A stretch of 64,000 nt of DNA from Brasenia schreberi (Eukaryota; Streptophyta; Magnoliopsida; Nymphaeales; Cabombaceae), in the NCBI GenBank assembly GCA_036023115.1, contig JAYKKT010000079.1, forward strand, positions 10,779,501-10,843,500, written 5' to 3'. Both the position numbers and the translations under genes were made by a program. This document shows positions 30,101 to 41,663 of this stretch, piece after piece (the first letter of the stretch is position 1; every line of letters starts with the position of its first letter). The notes beneath the pieces are model-generated. The model had not been told where the DNA came from. It made no database searches and saw nothing but the letters and a program-made list of their open reading frames with translations.

Positions 30101-32040
30101 TCAACCGTAAATTTTTTTCGATGATCATATAAATCATTAAAGATCAATCGGATATATTCATTAGACTCTTAAAACAAAAAACATTGTTTTCAGCATTCTT
30201 AATTCGTCAGATCATTGATTTTTCTAGCCTGAATTCTGGACAAAAATTTCTGAAAATTAGTACACACTTCACCCACAAACAAGCCAATACTTCATAAAAT
30301 TGACAAGAATTTTAGACGTGGGTAAATTCGTGAATAAAATTGAGAAAATCAAACAAAAACTGAGACAGAACATGTTTGCACTGCACATTCTACAATAGAG
30401 TTTGGGTAAAAGTCCCTTAACTCTGTCTATAGTGATCCAAAAACTCTAAACATGATATTTTTAGAAAGTTGATTTCCATAGCATTCCAATTTGACTAGCT
30501 CCATAAAATTCCAATATATATGTGAAGAGATACAAGCGTTTCTTTAAGCCTCTATATTTTTGTCATAGAGTTTGTCCCGAGTTCAAAGGTTAAGAATTTC
30601 TCTAATTTAATTTTGTTCATCTTTATAAACAAAAACTCCCAACAAACTTCACACTTGATCTATCTCAGGTAAATTTTACAGGATTTTTGGAGATCCAAAA
30701 AATATCAAAAAAATTAGGAACATCTATTGTTGGAAACATAACTATTTCTGTTTTTCATATTTGAACCTGAAATTTTGTAAGGGAAAGATCACATGATTTT
30801 GAAAAGGTTTTTCAATTGAAAACTTATTTCAAAAACATATCAGATATTAAGACAAATTTTCAAGCATCTAAGTTGACTCTTAAGCATCGGTTCAAGAAGG
30901 CCTATATCGAAAAGAACTCACTTATCCACAATCGCCAAAGAAGTTAGAAAATTATCTTTGTTAGTTTGAGAAAACTAGTTGGCACGCTCGCACGCTTTTA
31001 GTTTGAAATTGAGTTTTAAGTCTCTACATAGGCTTTGAAATAAAAATTTACTTCTACAGTAATGAACGCCATATGAGAATTAAGTTGGCCTACAATTTTT
31101 CTAAGGAATGTGTTGTCATTGGGAACAACTCAATGACATTGACATGATATGTCCCGTTGGATGCCTTGATCAAGTGTGAATCTTGAAAAAGTGTGGGAAG
31201 TGCTAGAAGGCTTACCTTCATTCTATGAGGGTATGGATAAGGCTCAAATGGTCATGGATCTTGGAAATCCAATGGGCTTTTCCCACAGATTATATGCCAT
31301 CGAGGGATTCATAGGAATCGATATGGATCTTGATGGGTGCAGACCACACCTTAAAATACCATAAACGATATAGCAGTCTCAAGAGAAAAGTAAAGGAATT
31401 TTAGTGAAGCAAGGAAGGTTATTAAAAAGAATTATTGCAACCACAGACAACAATTAAACCTAACTCTAAGGCTATTTTAAAACTGGAAGACAGAATTGCA
31501 AATTTTAGAAGTTGTTTTCCCTTTCTCTTTTTATGATGCCTTTGTTTATTGAGCAACAAGAATGATTTGAAATGACCCCCTCACCCCCCTCACCATTTAA
31601 AATGGACCTGTAGGTGACCTTCATGACCCATATCGTGATGCGTCTCATTGAAAAGCAAAGGGCTTTGATAGATCTCGCTAAAATGAACCTGTAGGTGTCC
31701 TTCATGACCCATATCATGATGTGTCTTATTGAAGATTATTGAATTACATTTATCTCATATTTAGGTTTGAGGCCATTTTTTCGGTCAACTTGTGTATTTA
31801 CATACCCCAAGGACAACCAGAAATGCCACAATCCATGTTTGAAGCTCAATATACCACCTACATTCAATGACTCGGTCTCAACCGCTATCGAATTACTCTC
31901 TTGATTAAGGCCGGTGCGGCCTTTTAGGTCAGGTCCGCTTTAGGATGTGTTCACGATCTATTTCAGTATTTTTGTATTTCATAGATGTTTGGATTCTAAT
32001 TTAGGCTCAGTTTAAAGCACTGAACTTGTACTTGAGTAGG
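30101..32040. other. AT-rich spacer with one short tandem duplication
   Basis: No gene assigned. A unit of about 80 bp (ACCTGTAGGTGACCTTCATGACCCATAT and so on) is present twice at about 31600-31735. A 62-codon frame at 31176-31364 has no recognised motif. Confidence 0.4.
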
Positions 32041-32043
32041 GCA

Positions 32044-32045
<2 letters not shown>

Positions 32046-32139
<94 letters not shown>
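32046..32139 (+). repeat. (TA)n microsatellite
   Basis: About 47 uninterrupted TA units. A shorter (TA)n lies at about 32936-32959. Confidence 0.95.
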
Positions 32140-32142
<3 letters not shown>

Positions 32143-34070
32143 TACATATTAGGTTAAGGAGTTTTGTGTAAGTAGAATTGGACCTAGATATCTTCAATAG
32201 GATTGAGTTGTGGAGTATTTTGAAAGCTTTGGAGTTGTTTAGATTATGATTCTCATGCAGTTTGAACAGTTAGTCTCATGTTGAGTAGGCTATAATAATA
32301 TATTATTTTTCATAATTTTATTGTCATTGATTCAAGAGGATTTGGGGGTAAAAGTATTGGATCAGAGAAGTAAGACTTGGGCTTCGGAGCATTTTGAGGT
32401 ATATGGGTGTCATGAATAAGGAAGATAAATAATAATGCAAAAACACAAATATAGAATGTAAGATCGACACAAGTTGGACATCTAACCTTGGAAATAAGCA
32501 CCATATTGTGATGAGTTAGGCAACATCATGGCTCTGGAACCTTGGTTTGGTTAAATAAAAGGTGGAGTGAGTGTATGATATTGTTATATCTTTTGTAAAC
32601 ATGATTTATGTACATGATGATGGTGTGACTTGCTTAATGTGTGACATTATTTTGTGCACGTATGCACGGTGTGTGTATATGTAGTTCTATTACTTGATTG
32701 TAAAGTTACTTGTACTTTATGCATATAACTAAAACCTTCATATTGTTAGTGTTAGACATGGCTAGTTCAAACTGAAACAGAACCGGCTATAGAACCATTG
32801 GTAAATGGAACCGGATGAACTGACCCTAGAACCGTAACTGTAACCGGGGATCCTCCGGTTTGGTTACGATTTCTTATGAAACACAGCTCGGAACTAAAAT
32901 TGGAATTGATAGTTTTAAACCGTCCTTTAATAAAGTATATATATATATATATATATATACATATGTTTTACTATTAAAAATCATAACATCATGGATGGCT
33001 TAATGGTAGTAGGAACCTTTTAAGTTTGGTTAGGTGAGAGTTGTATCCCCAAGAAGAGTAAACCTAATATTTTTTCAAATTCAAATTTTAAGAAACTTTT
33101 GTTTACACACAAGCTGTATGTATTTTTTATGAGACTGAATTGATTAGTATGACGACACTTCTATTTTTTTAAATTTACAATTTTAGAAAACTTGTATTTA
33201 TGACTGAATCGACCTGATGATAATTTTTTCATGTGAGCCTTAAAGACTAACATGAATCTTATTTTATATATTAAACCAATATACGTCAAGAGTTAACAAG
33301 TATATGCAATAGGTAACTTGTTGAGGCTGTGTTCGAAGTGACCAACGATCAGAAGGATGAATTACATAAACATTAGGGATGCCATGTCACTCGACATGTC
33401 AGCCATTTGATGTTATATTAATTAATATTAAATATAAACATTACCAAATATTTTATATTTCTATTTAATATATGTTAAATTTAATAGTATTAAATCTGTA
33501 ATAAATTTCAATTAATATTTATAATTAAATTAGTTAATTTATATTACTTAAGATCATTTTTTAAATTTTAATACTAATTCAATATTCTATCTCACCATCT
33601 TCTGTTGCCTAGGTCGTGGTTTTGTAATGGTGTTAGGCATTTGGTTCAAATACGGTGGCGGAAAAAAGCATAGAGTAACCTAGAAAAAATTAAACCAAAA
33701 TAAAAATTGATCAAATCACAAGGTACTTTTATAAAAAAATTCCTTTAAAAGAAGTGCAATTTGTATATAATGAAAATTATAATATATTTTAAGGAAAAGA
33801 TACAGTGCTGATATGCAATATGTTTGAATTTTAATATGATTATGCCATGTATGAAGAGTTATTTAGTATATTAGCAATTCACACTTTCAGAACGTGTGCT
33901 ACATCGGATGTGTCAAGTCAGGTTGTCAATGGGTGTAGAAGGTCATTTTAGAAGCTCATTCAGGTGGTTTGTACTTTCATACGTTTACAAGTTTAATGTA
34001 AAATATGGTTACAAGTTATTTCCCCTCAGTTAATGCATCCGTCGATCAGGGCCTTGAACTCTATCATGCT
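32140..34070. other. AT-rich spacer, nothing coding
   Basis: Contains another block of degenerate GAACCG/CGGTTC motifs at 32760-32930, and a weak tRNA-like promoter pair near 32991-33045 (TGGCTTAATGG and GAGTTGTATCC). No TSD was seen around the latter. Confidence 0.35.
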
Positions 34071-34079
34071 GAATAAACA

Positions 34080-34660
34080 AACGAGTGTTTGGAAATTACG
34101 ATCTCCTACTTGCTAAGGTGCGAATTTTCATTTAGAAATTGCAGCACAAGGGTCTATTGGTGGGAGTTCGACTGCAGGACCATGGAGTTATAGTTGATAT
34201 TGCTTGCCGATGTGCCAAAGAGAATAGGAAACTTTAATTCATGTTTGTCAAGTTGTTCCCATACTAAAGCGGTGTGACAGGATATTCGGCTTACATCGTT
34301 TCCGCCTCTCTTCGAAGACAAGTTTCAGCAGTTGGTGGTGGCAATTAGTCTCATCTGTCGAAAGCAGGTTTGATTGGCAGAACCAGCTCTCCATGACTAA
34401 CTTTGTCAAGTGGAGAATTTCGTGCGCCAGGAATGAGTCCATCTTCTAAGGTTTTGGCTATCTGCTAAGGAAATTAGCTCTTTGGCTCTCAAAGTAGTGG
34501 AGTTGGGATTGCTCAACTCCCTGTTTCACTGCTTACTTGATGAGGAACATCTCTCTATGCATTGTTATTGTCTGGGTCTTCTATTGCTGGCTTCTTGAGC
34601 CTCTGCTGTATTCTTCTTACACTTAGTGGAATACGTTGTAAAAGAGGAAAAACAAACCAG
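34080..34660 (+). mobile_element. LINE-1 type tail, zf-RVT remnant
   Basis: Shifting plus-strand frames give PMCQRE, then HVCQVVP, then WQNQLSM..KW, the pattern of the zinc-binding domain that follows the reverse transcriptase of plant L1 LINEs. A hydrophobic leucine-rich tail follows, as is usual at the end of these ORFs. Stops interrupt it. The rest of the element is absent. Confidence 0.5.
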
Positions 34661-36020
34661 CAACGTTACTTCAGGTAGATATGATTGAAACTATGGTCAA
34701 TCTCCCTACAAACTTTTCAGATCCGTGTCTAACCTGAGTGGTGGAAGTGATTATGATTTGGAAGCCTCCATTGTTTTTTAGTCAACCACTCGTTCGCCAC
34801 AGTTACCCCAATAGACATGTGTTTGAATCTCCACCACTTATGAGTCTCATCTACCTTTCATTCGCACCACTCCCTTTTTCTTTTTCTCGGTCACAAGAGG
34901 CGGCCGAAGCCTCGAACGGACACCCACACATGCACCTTTTCAGTTTTAAAGAATCAACCATCCACAATAATAGTTTATACTTTTAAGCGTCAAGAACCAT
35001 ACATTAAAATCCGATATACAAAACTATTTCTCTTCAAAATACTTTCTAATTGGTTTATCATATGGTTCAACATGTCTCCAACTCAGTTGTACTATACCAC
35101 ATGACAACTACTTGCAAGGTAGAAGTGAGCTATAATGAAGTAGCTAACATGTTATTGTCATGCCTATATGTGAATCCATATCCTTCTCATCCTAAAGACA
35201 CAACACATCTCGATAGTTGGGACAGTAGATCACCGTTATGTGTCAACTTACGGTTCACTCATACACACTAAGACTCACGAGTTAGCATTATCAAATACAA
35301 TCATCTACCATTCAATGATGTCCCATACCATCACAAAGAGAGTGCATTCATATACAATAATATTCACTCGCATCCAAACACACTCATGCAATACATCAAT
35401 ATAGACAATAAAATAGTCTCTAATATAAGCATTTAAGCAAACAACAGATAATCATTTTAAAACATTTATAAAATCATGTATTATTTAAAATCAATCAAAA
35501 TTATCTTTAACGTGCATCTAAAACAAGAACACAACATCTACCTTCTTGAACCTCCTAGTAAGATCCAATTTCCTAAGTGACTCATCATCTCCAAATCATC
35601 TCAATTTATACTTACATAAATATAAAATTATGATGAAAATATAAGCTATTGATAATTAAGCTAATATTTCAACTCACACGTAAATTTGGGTCAAAACAAC
35701 TTTTATACAAGCAAAGTACCTTAATCAGATCTGAAATAAGGACCTCAAACCCAAATTTCCAAATCTAAATCACTTAACTTCCTTTCGAAAATCTAAATAA
35801 AACCATTATATTAATAAACCACATTCTATTACGAAAGAGACATTTTAAACCATGTCAAGGTCGGACTTCAAACGGTTCCAACAAGACCAGAAAATCCGAT
35901 TTGAATCCATTTTTGTCAAGTCTGAATCCAGTTAGAAAATCCGAATCTTGTCATTTGTTTTTTTCTTCCACCTGGGGACATTAGGCTGACACACTGCCCG
36001 GCCAGCTTCTGCTGCCGATT
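34661..36020. other. AT-rich spacer, nothing recognised
   Basis: No motif, repeat or RNA gene was identified. Confidence 0.4.
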
Positions 36021-36265
36021 TTATGTCAAAAACTGTCATTTTGGGAAGCGTTCCGACCGTAAGCGAGGTGTGGCCGATCAATCGTGGCCAGAATGTGTCA
36101 TTGTGGCCTGATAAAGAGAAAAAAAGAAGAGAACCGAAAAATCAACATAGGTTGCTGGAATTCCCTTTATTTTTGGTGATTTCGAGTTGCTCGGCACCCA
36201 TCAAAGGACCCATGGGATCTGTTTTTCCTCTCTCCTCACCTTGGTTTAGAACAGGACCATTGATG

Positions 36266-36588
36266 ATGATTTGGGGAAAAATGCTAAACAAGGAAAGCTA
36301 TTACCTTCAGTCTTCCGATAAAAAACACCACCACCACACAATATTTCTGGCACCCCTTCACTCCCTTCTTGTCAACGGACGCCGCCCACTACTCTCTCTC
36401 TCTCTTGCTGGTTTTCCTGCACGTAGGAGACGGCCAGCAACATCCATCGTCTGTTCCGTGGCAACTGAGCAGGAGGCCACGGCCCCCTGCCATGCGGGTC
36501 CGGGTTGGAGCTGACCCAATCCAGGTCGATCCAGCCCGGATATTGCACCTTTTGATTAAACCCTTTAGCTACCAGAAGTGCATTAACT
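36266..36588 (+). other. possible orphan first exon with transit-peptide character
   Basis: A GC-rich island in an AT-rich area. The frame is rich in Ser, Arg, Leu and Ala and contains RRRRPATSIVCSVATEQE, a composition typical of plastid transit peptides ending near a V-C-S-V/A cleavage site. No continuing exon is visible before the FAD4-like gene. It may be a truncated duplicate of a plastid gene or chance. Not a confirmed gene. Confidence 0.25.
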
Positions 36589-37036
36589 AAATATGTAAAT
36601 TATTTGATTGTGTGGTATATTAGCTCTCGACTTCAACCAGTGTGAGGGGAAAATTAAAAACACTTTAGTTTATATCTATTAAATATATTCAAGGTTATAT
36701 GAAATAGGATATAATGCAGGCATTGGCCGTTTTGGGGTCTACAGTACTATGCTTTGCCCATACAGACTGCCTTCACTAATACAGTGTGATGATGTATCTT
36801 AACACTCTTAAGTGTTAGCAAATCGAAACAAGTATATGCTAACACAAATTCAAAAAAGTCTTGATCATTTTTATGTGAATAAAGTGTACCGACAAAATAT
36901 ACACGTATACCAGTTCTTATATATATAGCAAGTTGGAAGAAAAACGTCATACATTTATAAACAGTTTTGAGTACTTGACAAACCATCCACCACTGAATCT
37001 AGAAAAGAATGCGTATCAAGAAGAGGACTAAGCCGT

Positions 37037-38103
37037 CTAGAATTTAAAAGGAGCATCCTCAACATCTTCCAGCCACTCCGGGCTAGTCTCACTCCAAGAC
37101 CTGGGCCTCAACCCGAACCTAAAGAACACCACCATCTCCAACGCCTGAAAGAATTTCACATCATCCAGCAGCTTGTTGCACATTCCGCTTACTATACAGT
37201 AGTTGTTATTATAAGGCGCCCGGTGATGCGCCGCATGCACGGCCCGTGGTATCAGCAGCCCTGCATCCTGTAGCGCCACCACCACTGGCGGCAGCCGGCT
37301 CTTTGTGCCGTGTGACCATGCATGGAACTGCTGGCTGAACATCAAGCACCCTATGAATATCCCGGCGAACGCGTGAGAACCTGCAAGGACATGGCGACTG
37401 TAATCAAAGCTAGGTGTCTCCTCCACAACAATCAGCGATTAGTGGTGGGTCATCCAAACAGAGACGTGAGAAGGTCACGCCCAGTATCATTTTTAATTCA
37501 ACTATTCATTTTGAATCTCTCACCTGCTTCACCTGGCAACAAATTCAATGGAGCAAGTAAGAAAGTGGTCGCCCGAGCCAGTGCAGAGAGGTTGTTGGCG
37601 AAATCACGCTTGGTTATGGTCCATGGCCACCTATGGTGCCCTTGGAAGGCCGCTATCTGTCCACCGAAAAACGGTGTTGTAGCATCACCGTAGTTGTCTA
37701 TTCCCCAGTGGTACACACCGGTACCAAAATCAGCCAGAATGTAGCCTAAGCCACCTCCAACAACGCACTCTATCCATGAGCCTTGATCAGCAGAAGCGGC
37801 AAGAGCAGACTTGACTAGAGTTGCAAGCACACTCGTGCACCCACACGCAACCCAGGCTCGATGAGCCCATGTTGATCTCAAACTGGGGTCATTTGGTAAA
37901 GGCCGCTGAAGTGCAGTAGCAGTGATGGTGGTTTGTGAGTGTTCCCTGCTGACCTGAAAATGAGTAGGGGAGACGAGAGTTTGTGGTTCCCTTATTGAAA
38001 CAGAGGCTCTAATTGGTACAAACTTGTAATAAAAGGGAGTGAAGTGTTTGTGAGAAGTATGGACCGTCCTTGCTATGCTAGAGTAATGTGCTAAGGAGTC
38101 CAT
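37037..38103 (-). CDS. FAD4: FAD4-like palmitate delta-3 trans desaturase, chloroplastic
   Basis: Two exons on the minus strand, 38103-37524 and 37380-37037, with a 143-bp GT-AG intron (GCAG|GTGAGA and TTGCAG|GTTCT) give 307 aa. A Ser/Thr-rich N-terminus of about 65 residues fits a plastid transit peptide. The core carries the FAD4/Kua (TMEM189-B type) signature: YILADFGTGVYHWGIDNYGD near 121-140, FQGHH with H156-H157, QQFHAWSHG with H213 and H217, HAAHH at 242-246, and NNNYCIVSG after it. In the family these His clusters bind the di-iron centre. Known role: makes the trans-16:1 fatty acid on phosphatidylglycerol in thylakoids. The start is the first ATG of the frame. No break seen. Confidence 0.93.
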
Positions 38104-39985
38104 TGGGTGACTAATGAGATCAAGAGAAGGCTTATTGTGTGTGTATCTGAATTTGAAGGAGGAGAAGAGAAAAGATGAGTAGTGGTGATTGGATGATTTG
38201 TGGCTGGCATGACATGAAAAATGAGGCTTCTATCATGCTACGTATGAGGATGTGAGTCGCCAGATGAACTGTGTGGTGCTCCAACAAAAGTGCCTGTGGG
38301 CCTAGCGTGTGCGCTTGCATCATCATCTGTTAAGTTGGCGGTTTCAGATTTGCGTGTGTGAGAGTGTCGCTTTTCTCAATCTCCAATAAAAGCGTTGATT
38401 TTGAGGTTTCGTTGTAGCCATGCATTTCCCATACAGGAATATGCCAGCCATTAGTATATGCGAATCAACATATAGTTGACGTGAGGTGCCCGTGTCATCC
38501 CAAATTAGAAAACAAAGGCCGAGTTCACGGTCCGGTGCAAGCCGATACTACGGAACCACGGCCATGCCATGAGCTATCATATAAAGCCATGATCGGCTCG
38601 CTCAACCCCAAAATAATTTCTACCCACTATTTAATTTGTATAGAGAAGAGGTCAAGATCGTATTGCATTATTCTCCATCGAATTGTGCATTTGTAACTTG
38701 GTATTTTTGAGATTAGCATCCAAAGAGCTCACGGTCAAGTGAGATGAGTGAAGACGTGGGTTGGAGATCGGAGATAAACATGCTGGAGAGAGAGCGAGAA
38801 CGAGACCCGTGCTAGAGAGAGAGAGAGACGCAACTCCTAGTACTATTGTTAATGCCGAAAATCACATCAATAATGAAGGAAATCTGAGAGACTTCAAAAC
38901 GACATAATGAGTAGCAGGTAACACCAAGGATGTGACCATTATCAGCCTATTAAGCCACAAGAAGGGGACGATGAAGAAACAAAAACAAAAAAAAACGTTG
39001 CTAAAGAAGAAACTGATGGAAGACAAAAAAAAAAAATCTTCTAAAACCACTCCCAGGAAGTCCATAGAAGCATCAAGCATATGAAGAATTGATCAATCAA
39101 ACATCATTATTAAGTTTTAGTTGTAGTCTTTCCTTGTTCTAGTTGTAATTTTCTTACATTAGCTTATGTTTTTTCTTTCTGGTATATAGTTCTTTGTAAT
39201 AGATATTTCTAAATAAGATCAACTTTTCCTTCATCTTCTAAAAATATCTCACTTCCAGTATCCTGATTAGAGTTCATACTCATCCATATCCATCTTACTC
39301 AAACTACCATGTCCGAGGCTCTCCATGAAAGAAATTTGGGATACATGGTTGGGGATTCTCAACGGTCGTGTGAGCCTTGTGAAAACCCTATGAGAACAAA
39401 GGTCATCGCATGTCTTGGATCTCATCGACCTACAACAGCCAGAATATTGTGCCATTAGAGGTGAGTCAGCCTGTCCACAACAACAACCACTTAGCACGCC
39501 AGATGGGACTCACACACACCTAATCTAGGGAGAGCCACTTATTGTCCTACGCTGATAGTTGTATGCCGACCTGATCAGGTGCGGAGTCCCTAATAGAATC
39601 CGGTAACATGGATAATCAACTAGCTATTATGTAAGGATAATCAACTGATTAAGTAGTTGGTAAAGGTTGTCACTCTTCATAACATGAACAACTAGAGGAA
39701 CAATTATCCCTTGAGTATTGAAGTATGTGCTATTATTTGATACCTCGATCCATCACAACCAATGACTTATCAAAAGATCAACTCAACCAAGTTGAATTAG
39801 AAACAGTTGAGTTATAACCATTCTTTGATGTGTGTGACATGATCTAATTGCTTTCATTGTATCTCAAACATCCAAGCTCGGACCTCAATGATTCTTGTTG
39901 TGTTGGGAAATAAGAGACACAAAATGTTTAAGAATCAAGGAAATCCATCTAGAAATGGATTTTTGGTAAATTTTGCAGCGTAGGA
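38104..39985. other. 5' flank of FAD4-like gene and spacer
   Basis: Promoter side of the desaturase, then A-rich sequence at 38850-39080 without a supported frame. A short GA run lies near 38787-38828. Nothing else was recognised. Confidence 0.35.
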
Positions 39986-39989
39986 CAAA

Positions 39990-40410
39990 TTATGGTTGGC
40001 TAACAATGATGAATTTGATTATGCAACTGAATGCAGAAAAAAACGCATTTCAAATGCAGCAAAGAGAAAAGAAAAAGAAATTATATTATCATGATACAAA
40101 AGGCTAAAACTATGAACAAATAATTTGGAAAGAGAAACAAACAAAAGGAGTTTAAAATAAATAGATTGATAATGAGTCTACTTGGTGCTCTTTAAGGTGC
40201 GCAATCGCTTTTTTATAGCTAATGGTGGACTATTTTTGGATCCTTCACTTCTCTAGACAGGTTTATGTAACTTTTAACTTTTAGAGTAGATAGTTTGTGA
40301 CAAATATTGTGTCTATTTTCGAGAAGATGGTTTAGTAGTATTTGTTAATAGATAGTTATCTTGCAAATGGTTCCTCGGGTTTCTTTCCAATTTTTGAGGT
40401 TAACAATAAC
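39990..40410 (+). repeat. dispersed repeat, copy 2 (LTR-like, see 21585-22090)
   Basis: Contains the same ordered blocks as the first copy: GATTATGCAACTGAATGC, a purine-rich run, CTCTTTAAGGTGCGC, CTTCACTTCTC, and TTTCTTTCCAATTTTTGAGG then TTAACAATAAC at its end. Probably diverged solo LTRs or non-autonomous elements of one family. Confidence 0.55.
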
Positions 40411-41384
40411 AAAAAGCAATCTTATTTTAATCAACGAAACAAGAGTCATGTTATTCCAAGGCAATGTTTTAAAAGGAAACATTGTTGGTGGCCTGAGGAG
40501 TACATTGAATTCACTGCTAGAGGAAAGGCAAAAGAGCTAATAATGTGCGATTCACTTTGTTTCAACCTGTCCTTGCCCACAATATGGCCTCTTTGGCACT
40601 CGCAGGCAGATTCTTTTTTCTTCATGTGAATTTAATTAGTCATTTCCCGCAAATGAAAATGGTTACAACTGAATTTGGTTTGGAATCAAATTCTGAAACT
40701 GAACGTTTCAAAACGTAAGAAATTTAAATACAACTGCTTGCCATGCAAATGTGCATTCAGCATTGATTTTTCCATGTGAATCTTGGTAGATTAGGCCAGG
40801 AAAAAAGAAAATTAACCTTATGGATATGCATGAACGTAGTCTAAGTTCATCAAAATTATTACTTGCATTCCTCACCTTGATTGATTCATTTCGAGCATTC
40901 AAACCACGGAGTTGTCGGTATAAAGGGGATCCGAGCACGAAAAAAATACACCAACGCGCAAAACATGAGAAGTATTTATTTGAATAGAAGTCAAGGATAT
41001 CTAATAGTAAGCTCGTTTTACTCGAGAAAAGTAGAACGACATGCGTCAAATTATGTTACCTTCCTCTAGTTCAGAGAATGTTGGAGAGCACAAAAGAGAT
41101 GAATGCTTACTCGAGTGCAGCAGCTAAGATCTGTTGATTATATAGGTCACTGAAAGTCCGAGATCGGAACCGTGGTTGTGCATACCTAGTGGGGCCGCCT
41201 GTATAAACTCAGCTTGCCGTATAGAAAAAGCAGTGCAAACTCAGCTTGCCGTATGGAAAAGCAGTGCACTAATTGTTTTTCTTTTGTACTCGTGTATAAT
41301 CTTATCACCATCACAGTGACAGTATATCCCAACCATTTTCTTCTTGAGAAAGTGTACGTTGCTGCATAGGGTTCACGCGAAAAC
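40411..41384. other. spacer, promoter side of the 41664 gene
   Basis: No gene recognised. A 31-bp sequence near 41208-41265 (AAACTCAGCTTGCCGTATRGAAAAGCAGTGCA) occurs twice in tandem. Confidence 0.4.
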
Positions 41385-41517
41385 GATTCACCCCGCACTC
41401 AGAGCGTTAAGCTCAACCGCAGGGTGCTGCTGATGGGGAGTTCGACTCCCAGAGGGTGCATGTGCAGTGTGCGTTAGGATTCGGCCTCCTCTTGTAAAAA
41501 GAGAAGGATTCACCCCG
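41385..41517 (+). mobile_element. short tRNA-type SINE with 11-bp TSD
   Basis: A 111-bp insert (41396-41506) is bounded by a perfect direct repeat GATTCACCCCG at 41385-41395 and 41507-41517. Inside are a box A-like GCTCAACCGCAGG (41411-41423) and a strong box B-like AGTTCGACTCC (41439-41449), as in the RNA polymerase III promoter of tRNA-derived SINEs. The 3' end is CTTGTAAAAAGAGAAG. It lies about 150 bp upstream of the ATG at 41664, so within the promoter or 5' leader of that gene. Confidence 0.7.
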
Positions 41518-41663
41518 ATGGACTGGTGATTGAATCAATTGACGGTGGACAATCTGGGCAATCCTTGCTTCTCGGATCCGCTAAGGTATATGCCGAAGAA
41601 AAATCTAGCACCCCCCATTGTGACTCTTTCTGCCCCTAAGAAAGGGGTTGACTTGCGGCTGAG

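Noticed and set aside
31176..31364. 62-codon frame with a plausible start
   Set aside because: No recognised motif, surrounded by AT-rich non-coding sequence; length is within chance.
32985..33050. Possible SINE or tRNA (TGGCTTAATGG … GAGTTGTATCC)
   Set aside because: Box B is poor, no cloverleaf could be drawn and no TSD was seen.
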